Positions 41,280 to 50,039 of a stretch of 64,000 nucleotides of DNA are shown here, in pieces. The notes beneath the pieces were generated by a model. The model was not told where the DNA came from, did no database searches, and saw only the letters and a program-made list of their open reading frames with translations. Each line of letters begins with the position of its first letter. Positions within the stretch are counted from its first letter, which is position 1. The DNA lies in assembly GCF_001282725.1 (NCBI RefSeq), contig NZ_LN876586.1, positions 33,464-97,463 on the forward strand. Direction: 5' to 3'. Made by a program: the position numbers and the translations under genes. Origin of the DNA: Inediibacterium massiliense. Lineage in GTDB: Bacteria > Bacillota > Clostridia > Peptostreptococcales > Thermotaleaceae.

Positions 41280-41560
41280 ATGTTCACTAAAAACATACCA
41301 CTAATACTAAATCAATTTTTCATAAGAGAATTTCAGCAACTAATGGACAAGTACAATTATGTAAATGAAGAGAATACAAAAAAGATACAAAGATTACTTA
41401 GACTTACAGAAGAGATTGAAGAAAAAAATATATTTTTCAAGACTGCAACAGAGCATTAGCACTAGCAAGGAAATATAAAGAAGATAATATTGAATAATTG
41501 GAGCTATACTTATGGGTAAATAATCATGTAGAGGAAATACAAAACTATGAAGTTGAATAA
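41280..41560 (+). pseudogene. small degenerate gene
   Basis: A frame beginning MFTKNIPLILNQFF (ATG 41280) stops at 41459. Shifting by one base near 41430 continues a similar charged, helical sequence (ALALARKYKEDNIE, stop, LELYLWVNNHVEEIQNYEVE) to 41560. This pattern suggests a ~90-residue gene broken by a frameshift and a stop. The N-terminus slightly resembles DUF960-type proteins of mobile elements; the assignment is weak. Confidence 0.4.
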
Positions 41561-41659
41561 ATAAATTTCGAAAGACAATAATAAAAAGTGAGGAAATATC
41601 TCATGAATTATTCACAAAAGCGATAGAATGTACTATAATAATATAAAGGAGTGAGTAAA

Positions 41660-42907
41660 ATGCTCATACAATTCAATTTCAAAAACTTTAAAGGCTTTAG
41701 AGATGAAGTTTCATTAGATATGACAGCGACTTCATTAAAAGAGCATCCATATAATCTTATAGATACAAATAAAAAAGAATCATTTTTAAAAGTTACAGCT
41801 ATATATGGTGCAAATGGAAGTGGAAAGAGTTCTGTAATACAAGCATTTGAGTTTATGCGTAAGTGGGTATTAACATCATTTAAAAGAGAGAGTGAAAAGA
41901 AAGGAATACCTATTAAAAGATTTGCATTCGATAATGTAAGTAGGAAAAAAACTGCTGAATTTGAAGTGTTTTTTAGATGTAAGTCTAATGAATATCAATA
42001 TGGATTTACGGTAGATGATAAAAAAATTCATGAAGAATGGCTTTATAAGAGAGATTTTACAAGCAAAAATAAGTATGATACCTTATTTGAAAGAATTGGA
42101 GATAAAATAGAGTGTAGTAATAAATTAAAAAGTGCAGAAAATCTAGTTGAATTAGTAGAAGAATCTACCCTATTTTTATCCATAATAGCAAGTGCTAAAA
42201 TTATGTATGCAAAAGAGGTTTTTAAGTGGTTTTTAGATACAGATATAATAGATTTTGGGGATATTGGGTTAGAGATGTTTTTAACTAGAATGTTACCTCC
42301 TTATATAGAGGAAGAAGAATACCTTGAAGGAATGAAAGCATTTTTAAAAGCAGTAGATATAAACATTGATGGAATAAGAGTTGAAAAAAAAGAAATATCT
42401 GATGAAGAAAGGGATGAATATAAAATTTTTTCAAAACATTTATCCCAAGACAAAAAAACAATATATGAAATTCCATTTACAGAAGAATCAAGTGGAACTC
42501 AAAAAATGTTTGCTTTATATAATTTTATTATATCAACCATAAAAAATGGAAATACATTAATCGTTGATGAGTTGGATGCAAAACTCCATCCTCTATTACT
42601 AAGATATGTAATAAATATGTTTCATAATGATGAGATTAATAAAAAAGGAGCACAACTTATATATACTACCCATGATAATTATACATTGACTAGAGAAATA
42701 TTTAGGAGAGACCAAGTATGGTTTGTTGAAAAAAATGAAGAAGCTGTCTCAGATCTATATTCTTTGGCAGAATTAAAGCTAGAAGATAATACAAAAGTTA
42801 GAAATGATGCAACATATAATAAACAATACTTACTTGGGAGATATGGAGCAGTTCCTGTATTAAGAGGATTTGATATGTGGAGGAATGAATATGGGGAAGT
42901 TAAATAG
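41660..42907 (+). CDS. AAA15/AAA_21-type ATPase (RloA/AbiL-like)
   Basis: 415 residues from ATG 41660 (AAAGGAG eight bases upstream). It begins LIQFNFKNFKGFRDEVSLDM, typical of OLD/RecF-like ATPases. Walker A YGANGSGKSS (about 50-59), signature near SSGTQKMFALY, Walker B LIVDELDAKLHPLL, and H-loop TTHDNYT. It overlaps the RloB gene by 17 bp. Such AAA/RloB pairs occur with restriction systems and in the lactococcal AbiL type of phage exclusion. It should act as the sensor or energy component for RloB. Confidence 0.85.
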   Translation: MLIQFNFKNFKGFRDEVSLDMTATSLKEHPYNLIDTNKKESFLKVTAIYGANGSGKSSVIQAFEFMRKWVLTSFKRESEKKGIPIKRFAFDNVSRKKTAEFEVFFRCKSNEYQYGFTVDDKKIHEEWLYKRDFTSKNKYDTLFERIGDKIECSNKLKSAENLVELVEESTLFLSIIASAKIMYAKEVFKWFLDTDIIDFGDIGLEMFLTRMLPPYIEEEEYLEGMKAFLKAVDINIDGIRVEKKEISDEERDEYKIFSKHLSQDKKTIYEIPFTEESSGTQKMFALYNFIISTIKNGNTLIVDELDAKLHPLLLRYVINMFHNDEINKKGAQLIYTTHDNYTLTREIFRRDQVWFVEKNEEAVSDLYSLAELKLEDNTKVRNDATYNKQYLLGRYGAVPVLRGFDMWRNEYGEVK

Positions 42908-43547
42908 AGGTGGAAAGAAGAGAAGTAGGGAAATTAATACTAGAGAAGTTGCTCCGGCGTATTGTTTAATAATAACCGAAGGTACTGAAACAGAGGTGAA
43001 TTATTTTGAAAACATTAAAGATATAATCAATAAGAATTATAAAGGTAGGATAAAAGTACAGCCAATAGCTTTAAAAGTAAAAGGAATAGGCAAGAGTACT
43101 TGTGCATTAGTAAAAGAAGCAGTAAAGCGAAGAAGTTTAGGGAATTTTAGTGATGTTTGGGTAGTATTTGATAAAGATGATAATATTGATTTTGATGATG
43201 CTATAAAATTAGCAAAGAACGAAGGGCTAAATATAGCTTGGTCAAATGAAAGTTTTGAACTATGGTTATTACTACATTTCCAGGAGTTAAATTCGCCTTT
43301 GACAAGAAATTATTATGAAAGTAAATTAGATAGTCATTTTAAAAGATTGAATTATAATAATGGCAAATATGAAAAAAATATTAAAACTATATTTGAATTA
43401 ATGAGAGATAATACTTTGAAAGCGATAGAACGGGGTGATAAATTATTGAATGAATATAAATGTAATAGAATAAATATATGTTCTAAAATGAATCCAGCAA
43501 CTACTGTACAAGATTTGGTTAATATTTTATTACCTTATATTAAGTAA
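42891..43547 (+). CDS. RloB family protein (TOPRIM-like nuclease candidate)
   Basis: 218 residues from ATG 42891, seven bases after GGAGG inside the end of the AAA gene. Motifs: ITEGTETEVNYF (N-terminal acidic), WVVFDKDDNIDFDDA (metal-type Asp cluster) and SNESFELWLLLHF, the RloB signature. Family knowledge places RloB near TOPRIM-type nucleases acting with an AAA ATPase. No terminator is clear before the right att repeat. The gene is likely translationally coupled to its partner. Confidence 0.85.
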   Translation: MGKLNRGGKKRSREINTREVAPAYCLIITEGTETEVNYFENIKDIINKNYKGRIKVQPIALKVKGIGKSTCALVKEAVKRRSLGNFSDVWVVFDKDDNIDFDDAIKLAKNEGLNIAWSNESFELWLLLHFQELNSPLTRNYYESKLDSHFKRLNYNNGKYEKNIKTIFELMRDNTLKAIERGDKLLNEYKCNRINICSKMNPATTVQDLVNILLPYIK

Positions 43548-43757
43548 AGTAATTATTTGAATGAAGAAGAGATAATGGTAATTTCTATATGTTGCAATTT
43601 GTTCTAAGTTCTTCTCAGTAGTTTTTCCTACTACGTTGACAAACTGACGTCAAAATGGAAGCAACCAGTCACTCGGCATCGTGGATAGGGGGAGGATTAG
43701 AAGGATGTCTTAGACAGAAACACTGCATTGTCGGTGAAAAAAATCACCGATACAGAA
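43548..43757. other. right end of the island, non-coding
   Basis: It contains GACGTCAAAATGGA (also, in part, at the left end), a small hairpin GTCGGTGA / TCACCGAT (43731-43752) and no intact gene. If an integrase gene once lay here it is gone. Confidence 0.5.
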
Positions 43758-43807
43758 TTTCCTAAACTGTGCGTCGGAGGTTCGAATCCTCTCGGGTGCA
43801 CCAAAAT
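43758..43807 (+). pseudogene. partial tRNA-Arg duplicate (att site)
   Basis: 50 bp identical to 36801-36850 except C to T in the anticodon stem. It begins at the anticodon loop and runs through CCA. The 5' half is missing, so it cannot make a tRNA. It marks the far end of the island. Confidence 0.92.
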
Positions 43808-43846
43808 AAAACCTCATTTTTCTTGAAATTTCAAGAAAGATGAGGT
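43808..43846 (+). terminator. duplicated tRNA-Arg-type terminator
   Basis: AACCTCATTTTTCTTG / CAAGAAAGATGAGGTT with TTTTTTAT. Similar hairpins follow the real tRNA (36853) and lie at 44573 and 51400. Confidence 0.8.
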
Positions 43847-43927
43847 TTTTTATATTGTTGGAGATTTTCTAGTAGTTGATATTCGTTTTTAGGGTGGGAC
43901 AATAGGATTTTTCGAATCTGTCTCTTT

Positions 43928-44326
43928 TTATTCAATAGGATTTACATCTATACATGCTTGTGGATACTTTAAATAAGCTTTTGTTTTTTCTCCAAAAAGT
44001 ACGGTGCATAGTAAGATGATGAAAAGGACTGACATAATAGGATTTTTCAAATGAGTTACGAGCTGTAATCCCAACAACCAACAAATCCATTTATAAGATC
44101 TTTTAGCAATACTTCTTAGAGTGGAAATAACTAAAATGATATGAAAAAAAATATAACCTTGAAATACAGCAACAAATTCTGGTCTAAGCAAACACATTCG
44201 TTTCACAAGCTCACTTTCAGTGTCTAACATATAAGCTAGACAGCTTAATAAAAATATACTTGATAAGATAATTAATTTTGTCCATAGTATGAAATTAATT
44301 AATTTTATACTAAATGTTTTTTTCAT
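43928..44326 (-). CDS. membrane protein of unknown function
   Basis: 132 residues with four hydrophobic helices (about 8-33, 48-70, 80-92, 96-112). AAAGGAA lies before ATG at 44326. It ends DVNPIE with no recognised motif. It lies just outside the island's right end. A homologue search would be needed for more. Confidence 0.65.
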   Translation of the reverse strand: MKKTFSIKLINFILWTKLIILSSIFLLSCLAYMLDTESELVKRMCLLRPEFVAVFQGYIFFHIILVISTLRSIAKRSYKWICWLLGLQLVTHLKNPIMSVLFIILLCTVLFGEKTKAYLKYPQACIDVNPIE

Positions 44327-44792
44327 TTGCTTAGATTCCTTTCTACATGATGTGTTTTTGGGAGTTAGATTTATTTATAATTGCATTGAATATATTACCA
44401 TATGCCTTAATAAATGGATATAGTGCAAAAGGATTATATAAGGTATTGGGACAAGTTCATTGTCTCTTTAGTAATACTATGAATGTTATAAGAACAAACC
44501 AGCTTGAAATAGTCACATTAAAATGTTGTTACTCATATCAAAACAAGATTCTATAAGGATAATGAAGAGTCTATGAAGCCTCATTTTTCTTGAAATTTCA
44601 AGGAAGATGAGGTTCTGTATTATAAGGGATGATGACAATATATATGAAAGTGAGAGCAGATTTTTTTCCTAAGGTATCTGGATACTATCCAAGTATGTAA
44701 TTGAATTGTAAAAAAAATAGCATAATGTTAGAATAAAAATAGGTAGGGGAATTGCAAATAAAACTTATTGTTCAACCAATTATGGAGGATTT
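44327..44792. other. 466-bp intergenic region
   Basis: It holds a fourth GCCTCATTTTTCTTG / CAAGGAAGATGAGG hairpin (44573-44611) with a poor T-run, and a weak 69-codon frame (44347-44556) with no ribosome-binding site that I do not accept as a gene. The kinase promoter should lie in the last 150 bp but is not obvious. Confidence 0.5.
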
Positions 44793-46754
44793 ATGAAAAA
44801 GAGAAAGATCATAATCTTAACTATACTGCTAATTATGGGTTTCATTAGTATAAGGAAGTTAGACATAAATTTAAGATATAATATGGGGATGCGTGAATAT
44901 TATAAATACAATACTCCATTAAGCGAAAAGGAAAAAGAGTTGTTAAAGAAAAAACCTTTTATTGTAGGGGTTTATAATGATCCCCCTTTGGCATTTATTA
45001 ATGAATTTAATAATTATAATACTGGAATTATGGTAGATTATTTATCCCAGTTGGCAATTGAATTAAGTAGTAATATTCATTTAAAAGTAGGATCAAAGGA
45101 CTATCTCCTTGATGCAATGAAAAGTGATGAAGTGGATGTCATGGTTGTGGAAAATACATATCAGAATAAAAAAGAGTTTGACATAAGTCAGCCACTTTGT
45201 GTTGTTAAGGTGAAAATACTAGTTAAGAACAACTCCAATATAGAAAATATTAAGGATCTAAAGGATATGACTTTAGTCACATTGGAGAGAGATAATATAG
45301 ATGGGCGCATAAATAAATATTTTAAATATAAAAGTAATGTTAAAATCATTGAAGTAGACAATATCTATCAATGCTTTGCTTTAATCAATAAGAATAGTGC
45401 AGTTGGATTTGTGGGAGATGATATGGAAGCTGCACATTTTCTTAATGTGACCAATAGAGGTACAAATTTCAGGTTTTTAGAACCGACTCTTTATGAGAAA
45501 AAGATGTGCTTAGCTGTTAAAAAAGAAAATAGCTATTTACTTAATATATTGAACAAAGGTATATTAGAATTAAAGAAAAAAAATTTGATCGCACAGACTC
45601 AATATAAATGGCTTGGAGATTTTGACACTCATAGTATTGATTTAAGAAATATTGAGTTGGCCTATAAAGTAGTAATTGGCATTTTATTTATTATAGGTAT
45701 CTTTTCTAGCTGGAATTATGTTATTACTCAAAGAGTGAATACCAAGACTAAGGAACTATCTGAGAGTAAAGAAGAATTACGTTTGATTATTGATACCATG
45801 CAAAGCGGTATTATGGTTATAGAAAATGATTGTATAATTGTGGAATGCAATGATGCAGTGACTAGTATAACGAATATGCCTAGAGAAGCTTTAATAGGGG
45901 TTGACTATAACCAGCTTAAAGTATTAGAGCCTTTTGTTGACAAAGATCAAATGAATAAGGTATTAAATGTAGGTAAGGCATATTATTATGTTACTAGTCA
46001 GAAAATTGCTAGCAATAAAAGTATGATTATAATTGAAAACTATACAGAAAAGTATTTAAATGAAAAGAAGGCTAGACAGGAAGCTAAATTGATAGCTGTT
46101 GGACAGCTATCAGCTGGATTGGCTCATGAAATAAGAAATCCATTAGGCTTAATAAAAAGCTATAGTTATATTATTGAAAAGTATTGTGTGAATGAAATTT
46201 GTGAGCATGCTATATTAGTGATAAATGACTCGGTAGCAAGAATTAACAAGCTTATTGAGAACTTGTTGAGATTTTCAAAGCTTTCAAATGATGAAATAAA
46301 ATCAGTGAATATTGAAAACTTAGTAAGTTTAATACTAGATTTGGAAAAAAAGAATATTGAACAAAATGAAATCAATATGATCTGCAAGATCACAGGAAAC
46401 CATTCAAAGCCAGTTTTAATCAATGAAGATGTACTAAGAATGGTACTGCTTAATCTAATAAATAATAGTATTAATTCATTTGAAGGTGTTGAGAGAGAAA
46501 AAAAGAATATCTACTTAACAATGAAAATTGAAGAAGACTATTTAAATATCAAGGTTATAGATAATGGCTGTGGTATAGAAAAGGAAAAGCTTGAGAACAT
46601 ATTTGATCCTTTTTATTCTACTAAAGAGAATGGAACAGGCTTAGGTCTCTATATTATTAGTACAGAAATATCCAATAATGATGGAAGGATATCTGTAAAA
46701 AGTAATTTTGGAGAAGGTACAGAGTTTGATATAGTTTTACCAATAAAGGGGTAG
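44793..46754 (+). CDS. sensor histidine kinase with solute-binding sensor domain
   Basis: 653 residues. N-terminal membrane helix (about 5-21), an extracellular family-3 solute-binding domain (about 45-275; FIVGVYNDPPLAFINE), a second helix (about 293-312), PAS domain (EELRLIIDTMQSGIMVIEND, about 325-425), H-box GLAHEIRNPLGLIKSYSYI, N-box LLNLINNSINSF, G-boxes DNGCGIEKEKL and TGLGLYI. This is the NtrB/DctB-like kinase class. The regulator follows at once and a C4-dicarboxylate transporter after that, so it probably senses an external organic acid. GGAGG precedes ATG. Confidence 0.9.
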   Translation: MKKRKIIILTILLIMGFISIRKLDINLRYNMGMREYYKYNTPLSEKEKELLKKKPFIVGVYNDPPLAFINEFNNYNTGIMVDYLSQLAIELSSNIHLKVGSKDYLLDAMKSDEVDVMVVENTYQNKKEFDISQPLCVVKVKILVKNNSNIENIKDLKDMTLVTLERDNIDGRINKYFKYKSNVKIIEVDNIYQCFALINKNSAVGFVGDDMEAAHFLNVTNRGTNFRFLEPTLYEKKMCLAVKKENSYLLNILNKGILELKKKNLIAQTQYKWLGDFDTHSIDLRNIELAYKVVIGILFIIGIFSSWNYVITQRVNTKTKELSESKEELRLIIDTMQSGIMVIENDCIIVECNDAVTSITNMPREALIGVDYNQLKVLEPFVDKDQMNKVLNVGKAYYYVTSQKIASNKSMIIIENYTEKYLNEKKARQEAKLIAVGQLSAGLAHEIRNPLGLIKSYSYIIEKYCVNEICEHAILVINDSVARINKLIENLLRFSKLSNDEIKSVNIENLVSLILDLEKKNIEQNEINMICKITGNHSKPVLINEDVLRMVLLNLINNSINSFEGVEREKKNIYLTMKIEEDYLNIKVIDNGCGIEKEKLENIFDPFYSTKENGTGLGLYIISTEISNNDGRISVKSNFGEGTEFDIVLPIKG

Positions 46755-46759
46755 TGCAA

Positions 46760-48136
46760 ATGGTTAAAAAAAAGGGATATAAAATACTAATTGTAGATGA
46801 CGAAATTGAGTATCAAAAGGTTCTGTCTTTAATACTTTCAGATGTTGGATATGATATAGCGAGTTGTTCTAATGGGCATGAAGCGCTTGAACATATGGAG
46901 AACAATATCGTAAATCTTGTACTTACGGATTTAAAAATGCCAGTTATGGATGGAGTTGAGCTGATCAAGAGAATAAAAGAAAAATACGATGAGGTTGAAG
47001 TAATTGTTATGACAGCCTTTGGGAGCATTGAAAGTGCAGTTGATTCAATAAAATATGGTGCAATCGATTATTTTGTTAAGAGCAGTGATATAAAAGAATT
47101 GGTTATGAAAGTTGATCGGTTAGCTAAAATATATAGATTAGAGCGACATAGTTCATTTCTACTTAAGAATCAAAATGAAACTGAATTATTTATCGAGTCT
47201 AAAAATGAGGGATATTTGAATCTTTTGGAGATGTGTAAAAGAGTTGCGGATACAGGTATTAACATTTTGTTATTAGGAGAATCTGGAGTAGGTAAGGAGG
47301 TCATTGCCAATTATATTCACCGATTAAGTAAAAGAAGGCAAGAACCTTTTGTTCCTGTAAATTGCCAAGTTTTTCCTGAAGGAGTCATAGAATCTGAGTT
47401 GTTTGGTCATGAAAAAGGTTCATTTACAGGGGCCATTGACACTAGAATCGGAAAATTTGAACAAGCCAACTTTGGCACCTTATTCTTAGATGAAATTGGA
47501 GATTTGCCTATTGTAACACAAGGAAAATTACTAAGAGCTTTAGAAAGTAGGAAAGTAGAAAGACTAGGCAGTAATAAGACAATTGATTTAGATGTGAGAT
47601 TTATTTCAGCTACTAATAAAGACCTTTCAAAGCAAATCGTTGAAGGAGATTTTAGAGAGGATTTGTTATATAGAATTAATACATTGACGCTGAATATACC
47701 ACCGCTAAGAGAAAGAAGAGAAGATTTGCCAGAACTGATTCGTTTTTTTATTAAAAAAATTGAAATGGATCAAAAGAAAAAAATTAAGAAAATTGATGAC
47801 GAGGTAATGGGTTTTTTATTAGGATATGATTATCCAGGAAATATTAGAGAACTTAAGAATATCATTGAAAGAATGATAGCATTAAGTAAAGATGGTGTGA
47901 TTACAGTTAATGAAATATTAATGCCAATAGGTTGTGTTCAAAAGAGAAAATTGATGGATAATAATTGTGAAAAGACCTTAAAGGAGGCTCGTGCTAATTT
48001 TGAAAAGATTTTTATATTAGAAGCCTTAAAGAACAATAATGGAAATGTTACCAAAACAGCAGATGAATTAGAAATAAGCACAAGACAATTGTGGAATAAG
48101 ATCAATCAATATAAGATAGAGTTGGAAAAAGTGTGA
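46760..48136 (+). CDS. sigma-54-dependent response regulator (NtrC/DctD type)
   Basis: 458 residues from ATG 46760. Receiver domain (ILIVDDEIEYQ; phospho-Asp in VLTDLKMPVMDG), central AAA+ domain with Walker A GESGVGKE, the sigma-54 contact loop as GSFTGA, Walker B LFLDEIGDLP, and a C-terminal Fis-type helix-turn-helix (KTADELEISTRQLWNKI). It activates sigma-54 promoters. One such promoter lies at 48264 before dctP. The gene starts six bases after the kinase stop, so the two form an operon. Confidence 0.92.
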   Translation: MVKKKGYKILIVDDEIEYQKVLSLILSDVGYDIASCSNGHEALEHMENNIVNLVLTDLKMPVMDGVELIKRIKEKYDEVEVIVMTAFGSIESAVDSIKYGAIDYFVKSSDIKELVMKVDRLAKIYRLERHSSFLLKNQNETELFIESKNEGYLNLLEMCKRVADTGINILLLGESGVGKEVIANYIHRLSKRRQEPFVPVNCQVFPEGVIESELFGHEKGSFTGAIDTRIGKFEQANFGTLFLDEIGDLPIVTQGKLLRALESRKVERLGSNKTIDLDVRFISATNKDLSKQIVEGDFREDLLYRINTLTLNIPPLRERREDLPELIRFFIKKIEMDQKKKIKKIDDEVMGFLLGYDYPGNIRELKNIIERMIALSKDGVITVNEILMPIGCVQKRKLMDNNCEKTLKEARANFEKIFILEALKNNNGNVTKTADELEISTRQLWNKINQYKIELEKV

Positions 48137-48190
48137 ATAATTTTTCAGTGTTGAGTATGAAAGTGTGAAAAATAATTCACACTTTTTATT
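48130..48190. promoter_or_regulatory. paired AGTGTGAA palindromes (activator sites; second also a terminator)
   Basis: AGTGTGAA-6-TTCAGTGT (48130-48151) and AGTGTGAA-6-TTCACACT (48162-48183) are two similar dyads ~80-130 bp upstream of the sigma-54 promoter, where NtrC-type activators bind. The second is followed by TTTTTATTTTT and could also end the regulator transcript. Confidence 0.55.
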
Positions 48191-48263
48191 TTTATATAAA
48201 TATTGATTATCTTAAAATAAGCATTACACTAAGATTACAGGTTATGAATTGATTTTAAATAAT

Positions 48264-48279
48264 TGGCATGACAGTTGCA
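48264..48279 (+). promoter_or_regulatory. sigma-54 (-24/-12) promoter of dctP
   Basis: TGGCATGACAGTTGCA fits TGGCACG-N4-TTGCA with a single mismatch and exact GG-GC spacing. It lies 74 bp before the dctP start. Confidence 0.88.
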
Positions 48280-48337
48280 ATTATAAAATAATGAGAACAT
48301 CATGAATGTTAAAAATTAAAAGAAAGGATTGAAAAAC

Positions 48338-49360
48338 ATGAGAAAAGGAAGAATGCTAGCTTTTATCCTAACATTGGTGTTGACCATGAGTGTTGTAGGA
48401 GGTTGTGGAAGGAAGGATGCTACTACAGCAGAGAATGGACCAATTGTTATCAAAATTGGACATACGGATTCATCACAAAGATCGACTCACAAATGGAGTG
48501 AAGCTTTAGGAGAATATTTAGAAAAAGAAGCACCTGGTAAGTTTAAAGTAGAGGTTTATTCAGATGGACAATTAGGAGATACACCAGATTTAGTATCAGG
48601 CATTAAACTAGGAACGGTTACAATGATGTTTGACTTATCAACAGCAATTACATCTGCAGCAGGTCCGGCTTCAACTTGTATTGATTTACCTTATTTATAT
48701 CCTTCGTTTGAGGCTTGGGAAAAGGGTACCTTTGACAATGGTGGGCTAGAGTTATTCAATGAAACTTTAAAAGATTCAGGATATTATTGTATAGATATGT
48801 ATTATAACGGGATGAGACAAGTAATCAGTAGAGATAAAATTTATAAAACAAAAGCTGATTTTAAAGGACAAAAAGTTCGTATTGCACAAAATGATTTAAA
48901 TATTGAAATTTGGAAAGCTATGGGAGCTAATCCAACACCTATGGCTTGGGGAGAAGTAGTAACTTCATTATCTCAAGGTCAGATTAATGCATTAGATCAT
49001 TCTCTAGGTGTATTTAATGATTTTAATCTACATGAAATTGCTCCACATATAACATTAACAAATCATGCTTCTTCACCATTCCCAATTATCTGTTCAAGAG
49101 ACTGGATTGAATCTTTAGATCCAGCGGATAGAAAAGTATTGGAAGCAGGAGTTAAAGAAGTTGCTAAGAAACAAAGAGAAGAGGAATTTGCTAAAGAGCA
49201 AGGTTATATAAAGAGATTTATAGATGAAGGTGCAGAGGTTCATGAATTAACTCCTGATGAAATAAAGGCATTTGAAGAAGCTGTAAAACCAGTATATGAC
49301 TATCAACGTAAAATTGTTGGAGATGAAATGGTTGATAAATGGTTAAAAACACGTCCTTAG
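48338..49360 (+). CDS. dctP: TRAP transporter substrate-binding protein DctP
   Basis: 340 residues from ATG 48338 (AAAGGA nine bases upstream). Signal peptide with a GGC lipobox (cysteine near residue 23). TRAP solute receptor blocks: KIGHTDSSQRSTHKWSEAL, YSDGQLGDTPDLVSGIKLGT, GQKVRIAQNDLNIEIWKAMG (arginine that binds the substrate carboxylate), and NPTPMAWGEVVTSLSQGQIN. It binds a carboxylic acid outside the cell for DctQM. Controlled by the sigma-54 promoter and the adjacent two-component pair. Confidence 0.93.
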   Translation: MRKGRMLAFILTLVLTMSVVGGCGRKDATTAENGPIVIKIGHTDSSQRSTHKWSEALGEYLEKEAPGKFKVEVYSDGQLGDTPDLVSGIKLGTVTMMFDLSTAITSAAGPASTCIDLPYLYPSFEAWEKGTFDNGGLELFNETLKDSGYYCIDMYYNGMRQVISRDKIYKTKADFKGQKVRIAQNDLNIEIWKAMGANPTPMAWGEVVTSLSQGQINALDHSLGVFNDFNLHEIAPHITLTNHASSPFPIICSRDWIESLDPADRKVLEAGVKEVAKKQREEEFAKEQGYIKRFIDEGAEVHELTPDEIKAFEEAVKPVYDYQRKIVGDEMVDKWLKTRP

Positions 49361-49370
49361 TTTAAATAAA

Positions 49371-49404
49371 TACAAGAAGTAATATAGATATATTACTTCT
49401 TGTA
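49371..49404 (+). terminator. perfect hairpin between dctP and dctQ
   Basis: TACAAGAAGTAATATA / TATATTACTTCTTGTA, 16-bp perfect arms with a two-base loop and no T-tract. It may protect dctP mRNA or partly terminate, raising receptor over membrane subunits. Confidence 0.6.
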
Positions 49405-49491
49405 TGATGATACAAACTAGGATATTAAGGAGAAAAATATCTTTATCGAATGAGTCATTTTAAGAAGTCAGATGATTGATAAGATAGTATG

Positions 49492-49539
49492 AAAGGAGGT
49501 TAGGTCATTACTCTTTTACTAGGGTAATGGTATAACATG
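49492..49539 (+). promoter_or_regulatory. dctQ ribosome-binding site with intervening hairpin
   Basis: AAAGGAGG (49492-49499) lies 37 nt before ATG 49537, too far on its own. A CATTAC / GTAATG hairpin (49506-49529) sits between; folding it out brings the two within about 13 nt. Confidence 0.45.
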
Positions 49540-50025
49540 AAAAATAAAGTTTTGAAAGCTTTAGATAAAATCGAAGATACGGTTTTGATAACGATGTTTA
49601 TGGCAATGGTAGGTGTAATCTGTTTTCAAGTTATTATGAGGTATGTTTTCAATAATTCACTATCTTGGTCAGAAGAACTAGGAAAATTTTTATTTGTGTG
49701 GCTTTCATGGTTAGGAATAAGTATAGGTCATAGAAGAAAAGAACATATACAAATTACATTATTGATTGATAAATTACCATATAAGTTAAAGAAATTGATA
49801 GAAGCAATAACAGAACTAATTGTAATTGTGATTTGTGGCGTTACAATGTATTACGGATTTACAATGATTAACATACAAATGAATGTTCCTTATGCAGGAA
49901 TTAAAATCAGTACAGCATGGGGATATATGTCTCTTGTCCTTGGATGCGGAATCTTTATAATCAGGGCAGGTGCATACTTTTTAGAGGCAGTCCAATGCAT
50001 TCTTAACAAAGAAGTAATTTCATAA
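49537..50025 (+). CDS. dctQ: TRAP transporter small membrane subunit DctQ
   Basis: 162 residues with four transmembrane helices. Includes the family block RYVFNNSLSWSEELGKFLFV and HIQITLLIDKLP. It partners DctM to form the membrane component. It ends 14 bp before dctM, with which it is co-transcribed. The start is fixed by the frame; its Shine-Dalgarno is unusually distant. Confidence 0.9.
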   Translation: MKNKVLKALDKIEDTVLITMFMAMVGVICFQVIMRYVFNNSLSWSEELGKFLFVWLSWLGISIGHRRKEHIQITLLIDKLPYKLKKLIEAITELIVIVICGVTMYYGFTMINIQMNVPYAGIKISTAWGYMSLVLGCGIFIIRAGAYFLEAVQCILNKEVIS

Positions 50026-50039
50026 GGAGGGAAGACAGA

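Larger units (their letters stand above)
36801..43807. mobile_element. tRNA-Arg-bounded defence island (~7 kb)
   Basis: The ends are 50-bp direct repeats (36801-36850 and 43758-43807, one mismatch) covering the anticodon loop to just past CCA of tRNA-Arg, the usual att core of tyrosine-integrase elements. Similarity continues, more weakly, through the terminator and about 40 bp beyond it on both sides. Contents: ParA-like ATPase, SIR2-like protein, BamHI-like endonuclease pseudogene, DNA methyltransferase, a decayed small gene and an AAA/RloB pair. There is no integrase or excisionase, so it would be immobile or a remnant. Confidence 0.75.

Noticed and set aside
44347..44556. 69-codon plus-strand frame beginning MMCFWELDLF
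   Set aside because: No ribosome-binding site, tiny overlap with the divergent gene's leader, and no family resemblance.
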